This document shows positions 13,800-26,300 of a DNA stretch of 64,000 nt, in pieces. A program made the translations under genes and the position numbers. This DNA is from Argopecten irradians. Lineage: Eukaryota; Mollusca; Bivalvia; Pectinida; Pectinidae. The stretch is from contig NC_091149.1 of NCBI RefSeq assembly GCF_041381155.1, positions 9,750,609 to 9,814,608 on the forward strand, read 5' to 3'. Position 1 is the first letter of the stretch; each line of letters opens with the position of its first letter. The notes below the pieces were generated by a model. That model saw only the letters and a list, made by a program, of their open reading frames with translations, did no database searches and had not been told where the DNA came from.

Positions 13800-16247
13800 C
13801 ATCTTTTGTCTAAATACGATTTTTAGAATTGATGATAAGGAAGTCCATTCTAAAAGTTTTCATGAACAAAAACATACTTTTGTCTAGTAGCAAAGATTCA
13901 TCATATCTGTAAAGATTAATTAGCAAAACAATAACCAGATTATCTTGTCATAGGGGTTATCGACAGGATTGACGAAAGGGCATTCGGATACCGTTCCTCA
14001 CACAGTCGCATTAATCCCGCCATATGCATGTTGTATAATTACTACTATGTACCAAATTAGCATTAAAAGCATATGAACAGTTTACTGGTACAGAATCGGT
14101 ATGGCGGAGGTAACAACAGTTATGACCATTAAGTTCATTATTCCCCACTCACGTTCCCTTTTCACCATTCCTCATAATGCGACATGATGACAATGGAACA
14201 CAAACCTGGATTCTAGGGTAATAACATTAATAGAACTGCCTCATATTCAGAGAAAATTTAACAATTGCCGGAGCCACCATTGGAATACCCATATATATAT
14301 CTAAACGTGCACATTAAAATTCGGCTTTTTTGGGGGCCACTCTGTGTATATTGTACTACAGTACCAACCAATGGAATACCTCACGCACATCTCCCATTAT
14401 AGCGCTCGGTTAGCACTGTAGAATATTGTCGGAGACACCAGTGGATCAGCCTTACCCGGGGACGATCACATTTTAGATGCTTTCTCGTCTGTTTGTTGAG
14501 GAATAGATAGAACAACCAACTAAATAGTAATTATCTCCTTCATAATGGTAGGTCAATGATAACACTAGAATATAGACCCGCATTAGTTTTTGTTTGGTCC
14601 AATTACGACCTGTTTGGCAAGTTTGACCATTTAGTAAATTTCACATAATTTTTCTCTATAAAAGGATTTACAATCGGTGATAAGGAAGTCACGCTCTTGT
14701 CTAAGTTTCATATGCAATTTTCTATCCTTCTTTGTAAAAAGCAAATAAGGCCGATCATGCCAAACTCAAGTTTTCGATTGCAAAAACCTTGATTCCCTTT
14801 GAACACTCTTCGTATTGATACATATTGATAATGGATTGCACAAACGTTCATTCTGTTACCCGTAAAAACAGTAAAGGTGCTTCAAATTTCAGATATAGTT
14901 AAAAGAGATAATCACTAGATTCGCTCGATGTAGTCTAAATTGTTCAATATTAATTTTACCTAACGTCCAGTATAGAGCGGAATTAACACCAGTTAACATT
15001 CGGTGCTCACTAATCAATCTCCGTGTGCGCAATCTGTTTAGCGCGTATCGGCAGTTAAAACCGAAAGGTTGGTAGGATCAAGACCAACCTGGGACGATTG
15101 CAAATGTTTTACATATCATGTTGATATTTTATGGAAATATAAATATAGATCGAAATTAACAAATGTCAACAAATTAGAATGTAGTGGGCAATAATTTTTT
15201 CTGTTAATTTCAAATTATTTTGTGTGCCATTTACGAAATCTGGACAAGTGTGCATAATACAAAACAGGACCCACGTCAGTACAATAATAGCCTTAGGTTT
15301 AAATACGAAATAGAGAAATCGATCGTTAATGTAAGTCCATCTTAAAAGGTTCGCTGAACAGGAAAACATACTTTTCTAGTAATCACAAATTCCTTCATGA
15401 TCTGAAAAGATCTAAATACAAAACAATAAACAGATTTCTTGACAGAGGTTAATCCACATCGATACTGTCGAAAGAGCTATTCGATACCGGCCCTCACAAT
15501 CGCAAAATCCCCTCCATATGCATGTTTTATAATTACTTAGACCAAATAACATGAAAAAAAACCATGATAACCAAAATAACAGTAAATGGTACAGATCGGT
15601 ATGGCGGAAGGTAACAACATGTATGGAGTACTCAATGGTCCCGGTAGTTAGGGTCACTTTTATTGTCACATTTGTCATTTATGATAAAATGAATTACCCA
15701 CCCTCACTGTAGTATATTATATTGTCGGAGACAGTCACATTATACCAGTGGATACCTCCCACCACAGCTTCACATTTTATTGTGCTTTCAGTTTAGTGCT
15801 GTCCACGTCTGTTGTGACCTTAGTAGGGGAACAACCAACTAAATAGAAATTAGTCCCTTCGAAATGGCCCCTGTACATAGAAGATTGAGACCCGCATAGA
15901 ATTTTAAACACCACGACCTGTTGGCTGGTTAGTTATAAATTTCACATTATTTCTTTAAAATGATTTCTCCGATTGATCTCGCTTTTGTCTAATTAAACTA
16001 TGCGATTTTTCTATACTTCTGTTTCTGCAATATGGCCGATCATGTCTAATTTCAAGTTCGATTCCTTCCTTGATTCCCTTTACAACTCCTCGTATTGATA
16101 CATATTGACAATGAGAGCACAAACGTGCATTCTGGGTAATAAAATCAGTAGAGTGTTTCAAATTCAAATATATTATAAGAGATTATCACTAGATCGCTCG
16201 ATGTAGTGTAATGTTCAATAACATTTGTTACCTTATCTCCATAAGAG
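13800..16247 (+). repeat. Scrambled transition between the two satellite arrays
   Basis: Satellite-derived DNA that does not follow unit order. It contains RT-fossil pieces near 13.97 kb and 15.47 kb, displaced copies of the 64-bp motif near 14.43 kb and 15.72 kb, an isolated tRNA 3' end (TTACCCGGGGACG near 14.45 kb) and unit body at 14.64-15.0 kb. Divergence here includes many substitutions, unlike the insertion-only noise to its left, so it looks genuinely older. From about 15.86 kb the sequence matches the central sub-type of array 2 closely, up to the LINE junction at 16,247. Confidence 0.8.
15017..15096 (+). pseudogene. tRNA-Asn relic in the transition zone
   Basis: Outline of the tRNA with many changes: ATCTCCGTGTGCGC at the 5' end, anticodon loop GCAGTTAAAACC, and a B box reading GGATCAAGA. 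Box B is broken and the stems do not pair, so this is a dead copy. Confidence 0.8.
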
Positions 16248-16248
16248 A

Positions 16249-16645
16249 AGTACCTAGTGTGTCGGCATTGAAAAGTCTTATGTTTTCATGTGATATTCAC
16301 GATATTTGGAGAATTAGAAACAAAAATTGTGCTGTTTTTTCACGCAAACGAGTGAGTTTAGATACTTTATCGCAAAGTCGTATAGACTACTTTCTAGTAG
16401 CTAAATCCATAAGTTCTTCTGTACAAAATGTATACTATAATGATACTTCGTTCAGTGATCATTGCTTTGTAGTTATGAAAATCGACTGTGATAGTGAAAG
16501 TAAAGGTCCAGGTATTTGGATTTTTAATAATTGTTTTTTGTTAGAAGATGATTTTAATACAAAAATAAGGTCTTTAATAATAGATTCTGCTAAACATTGT
16601 GCCCTTTATATGTCACTGAACCTAAAATTTGGTGGGATAATTTGA
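16249..16645 (+). pseudogene. LINE ORF2: endonuclease C-terminus
   Basis: The translation contains HDIWRIRN, then SQSRIDYFLVA and FSDHCFVVMKID. These match the last blocks of the APE-type endonuclease of L1/Tx1 elements (the SRIDYF strand and the catalytic SDH motif). The upstream catalytic blocks are lost by 5' truncation. The frame shifts at about 16.60 kb and continues in another frame with the linker WWDNLKYKIKKF (to 16,821). Confidence 0.9.
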
Positions 16646-16819
16646 AATATAAAATTAAAAAGTTTCTTCGAGTTTATGGTAAGGATCGAAGAAAACAGAA
16701 AATGTTCGAGTTTTATAAGATTCAGAATAAACTGCATAATTATTCCTGTGATATAGCTAATGGGAGATCCTTTGATTGTACTAAGTATGATGAGTTAAAA
16801 ACAGAGTTTAGAAAAATTT

Positions 16820-18330
16820 GAAAAAGAAAAGTGTAATGGGGCTGTTTTGAGGTCAAAAGCGAAATGGGCAGTAGATGGTGATAAAAATACTGGTTATTTT
16901 CTAAAATTGGAGAAGTATAGGCAGAACTCTAATGCCATAAAGTGTCTGCATGACAGCGATGGAAATGTTTTAGCGTCATCTGAAGAGATGTCTCATGAAA
17001 TATTTAGTTTTTATAATCAATTGTATAATTGTATTGAAACAGATGATTGTGATATTGAAAATGTTTTAACTTTTATTGACAAAAAGGTATCTGATGATGA
17101 CAGAATCAAGTGCGATTCGCCTGTAACTGTTGATGAAATACACAAAGCTTTGTTTTCTATGTCTAAGTCTAAAAGTCCAGGCTTAGATGGTCTGACTGTT
17201 GAATTTTATTGCCATTTTTTTGATGATTTAAAATATATTTTTCCTCAATTGTACAAAGTATCTGGGAAGAAAAAGAATTGACAAAAAGTATGAAACAAGG
17301 GGTTATTAATCTGGTTTATAAAAAGAGAGGTGATAAAACTTTGTTGAAAAATTGGAGGCCTATTAGCCTTTTAAACGTTAGATTATAAAATTTTAGCCCG
17401 GGTTATGTCAGAGCGGCTTAAGTCTGTTTTGCCTTCTATTATTTCTGATTTTCAGTCTTGCTGTGTTGTTGGGCGTGATATCGCGGATACCATTTTTTGT
17501 GTGCGTGATATTATTGATCTTACTACGCAGGAAGATCGTGAGGGATATATTCTAAAAATTGATCAAGAAAAGGCCTTTGATCGTGTTAGTCATTCGTATT
17601 TGTTAAAGTTTTGGAAAAATTTGGTTTTGGGCAAAATTTTGTTGACTGGATTAAGATATTTTACACCAATATTTCAAGTTCTGTAAAATATAATGGCAAT
17701 CTTACCAAATTTATATCCATTCGGAACTCAGTACGGCAGGGCTGTCCAATTTCTGCGATGTTATATGTTTTGGCTGCAGAACCTTTGGGAAATATGATTT
17801 TGAAATCTCCAGATGTTATGGGTATCACGGTTCCTAATACAAATTTTGATTCTAAAGTGTATCAACACGCAGACGATACTACTTTGACACTTGGAAATAA
17901 AAAGTCTATTGAAAATGTTTTTAAATTATTGGAAATTTATAGTAAGGGATCTGGTGCCAAAATTAATAAAGATAAGTCAGAAATTCTATGTGTTGGCCAA
18001 GGTAATATTTCGCCAAATGAGCTTGATAAGTTTCGTATAAAATTATGCGAAAATGTTATTTGTGTTCTTGGTGTGTATGTTGGTATAGATTTACGTTTAT
18101 GCAACGAAAAGAATTGGGATACTAAGGTTGCTAACATTAGAAATACTTTGAAAATGTGGTCCCAGAGACAGTTAACTATACAAGGGAGAGCTATTGTAAT
18201 TAATTCATTGTTGATGTCCAGATGTTGGTATTGTCTAACGTCACATACAATACCTCTAGCTGCTATTACTGAAATAAAAAAACTATGTATTGATTTTTTG
18301 TGGCATAAAAGGTGCGCATTTGGTGGCTTA
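16820..18330 (+). pseudogene. LINE ORF2: reverse transcriptase domain
   Basis: Successive frames give RSKAKWAVDGDKNTGYF (pre-RT block), KSPGLDGLTVEFY (RT1), NWRPISLLNVDYKI (RT2, interrupted by one inserted base near 17,384), ILKIDQEKAFDRVSH (motif A, with its Asp), SVRQGCPISAMLYVLAAEPL (motif B), QHADDTTL (motif C), GAKINKDKSEIL (motif D) and VLGVYVG (motif E). Frames change near 16.82, 17.27, 17.38, 17.65 and 18.31 kb. In motif C the usual Tyr or Phe before ADD is His. All blocks are in the right order, so the copy is otherwise collinear with an intact element. Confidence 0.93.
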
Positions 18331-19676
18331 TGACACCATTATTGTCAAAAGAAAAGATGGTGGTTTGAATGTACCTGATATTGAGTTAAAACTTAAAGCA
18401 TTTAGATTAAAATTTCTTTTAAGGTGGTTAGATACATCTTGCACAGCAGTCTGGAAATGTATGGGTCAGTATTTTTTGAACAAAGTTCTGAATTTAAATC
18501 TCGATTTTGAGGTTATTTATTGTAAGTTTCCTAATAAGTATCTTAGATCTTTACCCATTGTTTATCACGAAATGTTAAAGGCTTGGTATGTATTTCAGTC
18601 TGTTAACGAGGTCTTCTATAATGAGGACAACTTTTTTGTGTATGAACAGCCTTTGTTTTTCAACCCAATATTTGTGAACAATGACAAACCTGTATTTATT
18701 GAATGTTTCGCCAAAGCTGGTGTAGTTAAAGTGAAGCATTTGACTTTAGAAGTTGTATCTAAGTTCATTCACTCAAATGCAATAGTTGATGTTATTAAGG
18801 ATAGTAATCCAGATATTTCTAGAGACATAATTTTAAATGATTACAAAATTATCATGAACTCTATTCCTGCTAAATATAAAGATGTTATTTTGAGCAATGT
18901 ACATACCAATATAAGAACTGACGCTAGACCTTACGTTACATATATGGATGGTAATGGGACAACAGTACAGCTCTATCCAAAAACCACAAAGGATATCTAT
19001 GGTTGTTTTATTCGTCGATTTTTCAGAAGACCAAAATCAACTGAATATTGGTCAAATGTTTTTAATAGCATGAGTCTACCACAAGTCTTTACAATAATGT
19101 ATTTGCCATTTTTACCATGTGATATTGTTGATGTTCACTATCGTATTGTTCATAATACTATATTTACCATGGAAAAGTTGAAGAAAATTGGCACAGTTAA
19201 TAATGACCAATGTCTAGTTTGTAAAACTGATTCAGAAACTTTACAGCATTTGTTTCTTGATTGTTCAGAACTTTCCGAATTTTTTAGCCTACATCCAAAC
19301 ATTAACAAAGACACTTTTTTCAAAGGCTGATCAGAATTACTTATCGGATATTTCTCTAGGAAGTCTTGTACTTCTGGGTTTCACAAGAAAGATCAAATTC
19401 ACAAATCCGTTTTTCATTAACTTCTTTTTTGGAGTAGTTCGTTTCTGTATATTTAAAAGGCGCAACTTAGTAGTTAGTGATATGTCAAAATTGAATTTGA
19501 AAACTTTCTTTAAGTATACAATTAGAAAATACTTTGATTATGTTAGACATTATTATCAAACGGCAAAGAAATATCAGTTGTTCAAAAAGTATATTGCTGT
19601 AGATAATACATTGTTAAAAGGTGGTGATATTTCTTTAAACTCTAATGATTTGAGTTCCTTTGTTTTAGATGTCTAG
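18290..19676 (+). pseudogene. LINE ORF2: C-terminal region with zinc-knuckle motif
   Basis: It begins with the block YDTIIVKRKDGGLNVPDIE, typical of the region after the RT thumb in L1/Tx1-like elements. Near its end is CLVCKTDSETLQHLFLDC, a C-x2-C-...-H-x4-C knuckle (the zf-RVT type). A frame change near 19.32 kb leads into a final basic segment (FFKYTIRKYFDYVRHYYQ) that stops at 19,676, which I take as the end of ORF2. Confidence 0.88.
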
Positions 19677-19789
19677 TCAACACTGTTGTACTCATTGTCT
19701 TTGTATTATTTTTTCAAATGAAAAGAAATTGAATGTATGCGTTATAAAGTCTGTAATATATTGATTTCAAATGTTTATATTAAATGAAA

Positions 19790-19830
19790 TGTGAGGAGCC
19801 TTCGGGGCCCCAACCCCGGGGGTCCTATTT
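19790..19830 (+). other. GC-rich hairpin in the LINE 3'UTR
   Basis: In an otherwise AT-rich 3'UTR, CTTCGGGG (about 19,799-19,806) can pair with CCCCGGGG downstream in GCCCCAACCCCGGGGGTCC, with a short loop. It lies about 50 nt before the A-rich tail, where many LINE RTs recognise their template. The function is inferred from position only. Confidence 0.55.
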
Positions 19831-19870
19831 GCTGGGAACATTAAAAGATTATTTTTAAAGATAAAAAAAA

Positions 19871-19923
<53 letters not shown>
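19871..19923 (+). pseudogene. tRNA-Asn 3' part, truncated by the LINE
   Basis: The last 53 nt of the gene, from the 3' half of the D stem (AGCGCG) to the discriminator, are perfect and are followed by the usual TTGTTTTAC terminator. Box B is present but box A and the 5' acceptor strand are gone, so the copy is inactive. Confidence 0.95.
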
Positions 19924-19926
<3 letters not shown>

Positions 19927-20243
19927 GCAATTGTTTTACAATATGTTGATTTTTAAGGAATAGAAATAAAGATCGAATTACAAATGTCATCAAATCAGAA
20001 TGTAGTGCAATAATTTTTTTTTTAATTTCAAATTATTTGTGTGCCATTTACGAAAACTGGACAAGTGTGACCCAGGTAAGTAATAATAGCTTAGTTTAAT
20101 ACGATATTAGAATCGGTGATAAGGAAGTCCATCTTAAAAGTTTCCTGAACAGAAACATACTTTTCTAGTAAGCAAAATTCCTCATATCTGAAAGATCAAC
20201 TACAAAACAATAACCAGATATCTTGTCAGAGGGTATCCACAGG

Positions 20244-20470
20244 GATTGTCGAAAGGCATTCGATACCGTCCCACACAATCGCATAATCCCCCATATGCAT
20301 GTTTATAATTACTTTGACCAAATTACATGAAAACATATAACAGTAAATGGTACAGACTCGGTATGGCGGAGGTAACAACAGGTATTCCTCAAGGTTCAGT
20401 GTTAGGGTCACTTTTATTTTCACCATTTGTAATTTATAATACAATGAATACCCCACCACTTCACATTTAA
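20244..20470 (+). pseudogene. RT fossil, first unit of array 2
   Basis: Carries DCRKAFDTVPHNRI, then in another frame KWYRL and VTTGIPQGSVLGSLLF. Compared with array 1 copies it differs at scattered bases (for example AACAACAGG for AACACCAGG), so the fossil predates the split of the two arrays. It is immediately followed by two 64-bp motifs. Confidence 0.8.
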
Positions 20471-21087
20471 GTGCTGCCTCATTGTAGTATATTATATTGC
20501 CGGAGACACCAGTGGAATACCTCACCACGTCACATTATAGTGCTGCCTCACTGTAGTATATTGTCGGAGACACCAGTGGATTACCCCACCACTTCACATT
20601 TTAGTGCTGTCACGTCTGTTGATACTTTAGCAGGGAACAACAAACTAAATAGAAATTAGTCCATCGAAATGGCCAATTTGCATAGAAGATTAAACCCCTC
20701 AAAGAATTTTAACACGACCACCTGTTGGCTGGTTAGTTATAAATTTCCACATTATTTCTTAAAAATGATTTCTCCGAGTTATCTCGCCTTTGTCTAAGTA
20801 AACACATTTCGTTTTCTATACTTCTTTTTCTGCAATATGGCCGACCATATGTAATTCAAGTTCAATTCCTTCCTTGTTCCCCCTTTCCAACTCCTCGTAT
20901 TGATACATATTGACAATTGAGCAGAAACGTGCATTCTGGGTAATAAAATCAGTAGAGTGCTTCGAATTCAAAGATATTATAAGAGATTATCACTAGATCG
21001 CTCGATGTAGTCTAATGTTCAATAACATTTGTTACCTTATCTCCATAAGAGGATATTTACTACAGTAACCTTCGGGCGCACTTATCA

Positions 21088-21161
<74 letters not shown>
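21088..21161 (+). tRNA. tRNA-Asn (GTT), intact
   Basis: 74 nt, identical to the array 1 gene at 3429. First whole copy after the LINE. TTGTTTTAC terminator downstream. Confidence 0.96.
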
Positions 21162-21164
<3 letters not shown>

Positions 21165-22380
21165 GCAATTGTTTTACAATATGTTGATTTTTAAGGAATA
21201 GAAATAAAGATCGAATTACAAATGTCATCAAATCAGAATGTAGTGCAATAATTTTTTTTAATTTCAAATTATTTGTGTGCCATTTACGAAAACTGGACAA
21301 GTGTGACCCAGGTAAAGTAATAATAGCTTAGTTTAATACGATATTAGAATCGGTGATAAGGAAGTCCATCTTAAAAGTTTCCTGAACAGAAACATACTTT
21401 TCTAGTAAGCAAAATTCCTCATATCTGAAAGATCAACTACAAAACAATAACCAGATATCTTGTCAGAGGGTATCCACAGGGATTGTCGAAAGGCATTCGA
21501 TACCGTCCCACACAATCGCATAATCCCCCATATGCATGTTTATAATTACTTTGACCAAATTACATGAAAACATATAACAGTAAATGGTACAGACTCGGTA
21601 TGGCGGAGGTAACAACAGGTATTCCTCAAGGTTCAGTGTTAGGGTCACTTTTATTTTCACCATTTGTAATTTATGATACAATGAATACCCCCACCACTTC
21701 ACATTATAGAACTGCCTCACTGTAGTATATTGTCGGAGACACCAGTGGAATACCTCACCACGTCACATTATAGTGCTGCCTCACTGTAGTATATTGTCGG
21801 AGACACCAGTGGAATACCTCACCACGTCACATTATAGCGCTGCCTCACTGTAGTATATTGTCGGAGACACCAGTGGAATACCCCACCACATCACATTTTA
21901 GTGCTTTCACGTCTGTTGTGACCTTAGTAGGGAACAACCAACTAAATAGAAATTAGTCCTTCGAAATGGCCCCTGTACATAGAAGATTGAGACCCGCATA
22001 GAATTTTAACACCACGACCTGTTGGCTGGTTAGTTATAAATTTCACATTATTTCTTTAAAATGATTTCTCCGATTGATCTCGCTTTTGTCTAAGTAAACT
22101 ATGCATTTTCTATACTTCTTTTTCTGCAATATGGCCGATCATGTCTAATTCAAGTTCAATTCCTTCCTTGTTCCCCTTTTCAACTCCTCGTATTGATACA
22201 TATTGACAATGGAGCACAAACGTGCATTCTGAGTAAAAAAATCAGTAGAGTGCTTCAAATTCAAATATATTATAAGAGATTATCACTAGATCGCTCGATG
22301 TAGTGTAATGTTCAATAACATTTGTTACCTTATCTCCATAAGAGGATATTTACTACAGTAACCTTCGGGCGCACTTATCA

Positions 22381-22454
<74 letters not shown>
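22381..22454 (+). tRNA. tRNA-Asn (GTT), intact
   Basis: Identical 74-nt gene, 1293 bp after the previous copy. The unit that follows has the A-rich AATAAAAATTTTT variant downstream of the tRNA. Confidence 0.96.
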
Positions 22455-22457
<3 letters not shown>

Positions 22458-23685
22458 GCAATTGTTTTACAATATGTTGATTTTTAAGGAATAGAAATAA
22501 AGATCGAATTACAAATGTCATCAAATCAGAATGTAGTGCAATAAAAATTTTTTTTATTTTAATTTCAAATTATTTGTGTGCCATTTTCGAAAACTGGACA
22601 AGTGTGACCCAGGTAAGTAATAATAGCTTAGTTTAATACGATATTAGAATCGGTGATAAGGAAGTCCATCTTAAAAGTTTCCTGAACAGAAACATACTTT
22701 TCTAGTAAGCAAAATTCCTCATATCTGAAAGATCAACTACAAAACAATAACCAGATATCTTGTCAGAGGGTATCCACAGGGATTGTCGAAAGGCATTCGA
22801 TACCGTCCCACACAATCGCATAATCCCCCATATGCATGTTTATAATTACTTTGACCAAATTACATGAAAACATATAACAGTAAATGGTACAGACTCGGTA
22901 TGGCGGAGGTAACAACAGGTATTCCTCAAGGTTCAGTGTTAGGGTCACTTTTATTTTCACCATTTGTAATTTATGATACAATGAATACCCCCACCACTTC
23001 ACATTATAGAACTGCCTCATTGTAGTATATTATATTGCCGGAGACACCAGTGGAATACCTCACCACGTCACATTATAGCGCTGCCTCACTGTAGTATATT
23101 GTCGGAGACACCAGTGGAATACCTCACCACGTCACATTATAGCGCTGCCTCACTGTAGTATATTGTCGGAGACACCAGTGGATTACCCCACCACATCACA
23201 TTTTAGTGCTTTCACGTCTGTTGTGACCTTAGTATGGTACAACCAACTAAATAGAAATTAGTCCTTCGAAATGGCCCCTGTACATAGAAGATTGAGACCC
23301 GCATAGAATTTTAACACCACGACCTGTTGGCTGGTTAGTTATAAATTTCACATTATTTCTTTAAAATGATTTCTCCGATTGATCTCGCTTTTGTCTAAGT
23401 AAACTATGCGTTTTCTATACTTCTTTTTCTGCAATATGGCCGATCATGTCTAATTCAAGTTCGATTCCTTCCTTGATTCCCTTTACAACTCCTCGTATTG
23501 ATACATATTGACAATGGAGCACAAACGTGCATTCTGGGTAAAAAAATCAGTAGAGTGCTTCAAATTCAAATATATTATAAGAGATTATCACTAGATCGCT
23601 CGATGTAGTGTAATGTTCAATAACATTTGTTACCTTATCTCCATAAGAGGATATTTACTACAGTAACCTTCGGGCGCACTTATCA

Positions 23686-23759
<74 letters not shown>
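23686..23759 (+). tRNA. tRNA-Asn (GTT), intact
   Basis: Identical 74-nt gene at the regular 1305-bp period. One flank substitution (CAAAGCAGAATG) marks this unit. Confidence 0.96.
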
Positions 23760-23762
<3 letters not shown>

Positions 23763-24990
23763 GCAATTGTTTTACAATATGTTGATTTTTAAGGAATAGA
23801 AATAAAGATCGAATTACAAATGTCATCAAAGCAGAATGTAGTGCAATAAAAAATTTTTTTATTTTAATTTCAAATTATTTGTGTGCCATTTTCGAAAACT
23901 GGACAAGTGTGACCCAGGTAAGTAATAATAGCTTAGTTTAATACGATATTAGAATCGGTGATAAGGAAGTCCATCTTAAAAGTTTCCTGAACAGAAACAT
24001 ACTTTTCTAGTAAGCAAAATTCCTCATATCTGAAAGATCAACTACAAAACAATAACCAGATATCTTGTCAGAGGGTATCCACAGGGATTGTCGAAAGGCA
24101 TTCGATACCGTCCCACACAATCGCATAATCCCCCATATGCATGTTTATAATTACTTTGACCAAATTACATGAAAACATATAACAGTAAATGGTACAGACT
24201 CGGTATGGCGGAGGTAACAACAGGTATTCCTCAAGGTTCAGTGTTAGGGTCACTTTTATTTTCACCATTTGTAATTTATGATACAATGAATACCCCCACC
24301 ACTTCACATTATAGAACTGCCTCATTGTAGTATATTATATTGCCGGAGACACCAGTGGAATACCTCACCACGTCACATTATAGCGCTGCCTCTCTGTAGT
24401 ATATTGTCGGAGACACCAATGGAATACCTCACCACGTCACATTATAGCGCTGCCTCACTGTAGTATATTGTCGGAGACACCAGTGGATTACCCCACCACA
24501 TCACATTTTAGTGCTTTCACGTCTGTTGTGACCTTAGTAGGGAACAACAAACTAAATAGAAATTAGTCCTTCGAAATGGCCCCTGTACATAGAAGATTGA
24601 GACCCGCATAGAATTTTAACACCACGACCTGTTGGCTGGTTAGTTATAAATTTCACATTATTTCTTTAAAATGATTTCTCCGATTGATCTCGCTTTTGTC
24701 TAAGTAAACTATGCATTTTCTATACTTCTTTTTCTGCAATATGGCCGATCATGTCTAATTCAAGTTCAATTCCTTCCTTGATTCCCTTTACAACTCCTCG
24801 TATTGATACATATTGACAATGGAGCACAAGCGTGCATTCTGGGTAATAAAATCAGTAGAGTGCTTCAAATTCAAAGATATTATAAGAGATTATCACTAGA
24901 TCGCTCGATGTAGTGTAATGTTCAATAACATTTGTTACCTTATCTCCATAAGAGGATATTTACTACAGTAACCTTCGGGCGCACTTATCA

Positions 24991-25064
<74 letters not shown>
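24991..25064 (+). tRNA. tRNA-Asn (GTT), intact
   Basis: Identical 74-nt gene at the 1305-bp period. Confidence 0.96.
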
Positions 25065-25067
<3 letters not shown>

Positions 25068-26300
25068 GCAATTGTTTTACAATATGTTGATTTTTAAGGA
25101 ATAGAAATAAAGATCGAATTACAAATGTCATCAAATCAGAATGTAGTGCAATAAAAAATTTTTTTATTTTAATTTCAAATTATTTGTGTGCCATTTTCGA
25201 AAACTGGACAAGTGTGACCCAGGTAAGTAATAATAGCTTAGTTTAATACGATATTAGAATCGGTGATAAGGAAGTCCATCTTAAAAGTTTCCTGAACAGA
25301 AACATACTTTTCTAGTAAGCAAAATTCCTCATATCTGAAAGATCAACTACAAAACAATAACCAGATATCTTGTCAGAGGGTATCCACAGGGATTGTCGAA
25401 AGGCATTCGATACCGTCCCACACAATCGCATAATCCCCCATATGCATGTTTATAATTACTTTGACCAAATTACATGAAAACATATAACAGTAAATGGTAC
25501 AGACTCGGTATGGCGGAGGTAACAACAGGTATTCCTCAAGGTTCAGTGTTAGGGTCACTTTTATTTTCACCATTTGTAATTTATGATACAATGAATACCC
25601 CCACCACTTCACATTATAGAACTGCCTCATTGTAGTATATTATATTGCCGGAGACACCAGTGGAATACCTCACCACGTCACATTATAGCGCTGCCTCTCT
25701 GTAGTATATTGTCGGAGACACCAGTGGAATACCTCACCACGTCACATTATAGCGCTGCCTCATTGTAGTATATTATATTGTCGGAGACACCAGTGGATTA
25801 CCCCACCACTTCACATTTTAGTGCTGTCACGTCTGTTGATACTTTAGCAGGGAACAACAAACTAAATAGAAATTAGTCCATCGAAATGGCCAATGTACAT
25901 AGAAGATTGAGACCCGCATAGAATTTTAACACCACGACCTGTTGGCTGGTTAGTTATAAATTTCACATTATTTCTTTAAAATGATTTCTCCGATTGATCT
26001 CGCTTTTGTCTAAGTAAACTATGCATTTTCTATACTTCTATTTCTGCAATATGACCGATCATGTCTAATTCAAGTTCAATTCCTTCCTTGATTCCCTTTG
26101 CAACTCCTCGTTTTGATACATATTGACAATGGAGCACAAACGTGCATTCTGGGTAATAAAATCAGTAGAGTGCTTCAAATTCAAATATATTATAAGAGAT
26201 TATCACTAGATCGCTCGATGTAGTCTAATGTTCAATAACATTTGTTACCTTATCTCCATAAGAGGATATTTACTACAGTAACCTTCGGGCGCACTTATCA

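Larger units (their letters stand above)
1..13800 (+). repeat. tRNA-Asn satellite, array 1 (higher-order repeat, ~1.83 kb)
   Basis: Tandem array that enters from the left edge of the window. tRNA starts at 439, 1601, 2270, 3429, 4100, 5260 and 5933 are spaced 1162, 669, 1159, 671, 1160 and 673 bp, so a long and a short monomer alternate. The long monomer follows the tRNA with a LINE reverse-transcriptase fossil and one copy of a 64-bp motif; the short monomer lacks both. Flanks mark two sub-types: tRNAs preceded by CATTCTAGTG and followed by GATCACAATTATTTTAC, and tRNAs preceded by CCTTCGGGCG and followed by GATTGCAATTGTTTTAC. From about 6.2 kb rightward the units acquire many 1-2 base insertions, and around 10.9-12.3 kb two short spacings occur in a row, breaking the alternation. 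Confidence 0.95.
16248..19870 (+). mobile_element. 5'-truncated L1/Tx1-type LINE inserted in a tRNA-Asn unit
   Basis: 3.6-kb non-LTR retrotransposon copy. It starts inside the apurinic-like endonuclease and runs through reverse transcriptase, a C-terminal zinc-knuckle region, 3'UTR and a short A-rich tail (ATAAAAAAAA, ending at 19,870). The left junction is after ATAAGAG of the satellite. The right junction is inside the tRNA gene, just before AGCGCGTTCGG. Compared with an intact unit about 57 bp of target are missing between the junctions (the last upstream flank plus the first 21 nt of the tRNA), so the copy has a target-site deletion and no duplication. At least five reading-frame changes make it a dead copy. 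Clade assignment rests on motif style, and I did not run a phylogeny. Confidence 0.93.

Noticed and set aside
16211-16247. Start codon of the LINE reading frame at 16,211
   Set aside because: That ATG lies in satellite DNA upstream of the insertion junction and is not part of the element.
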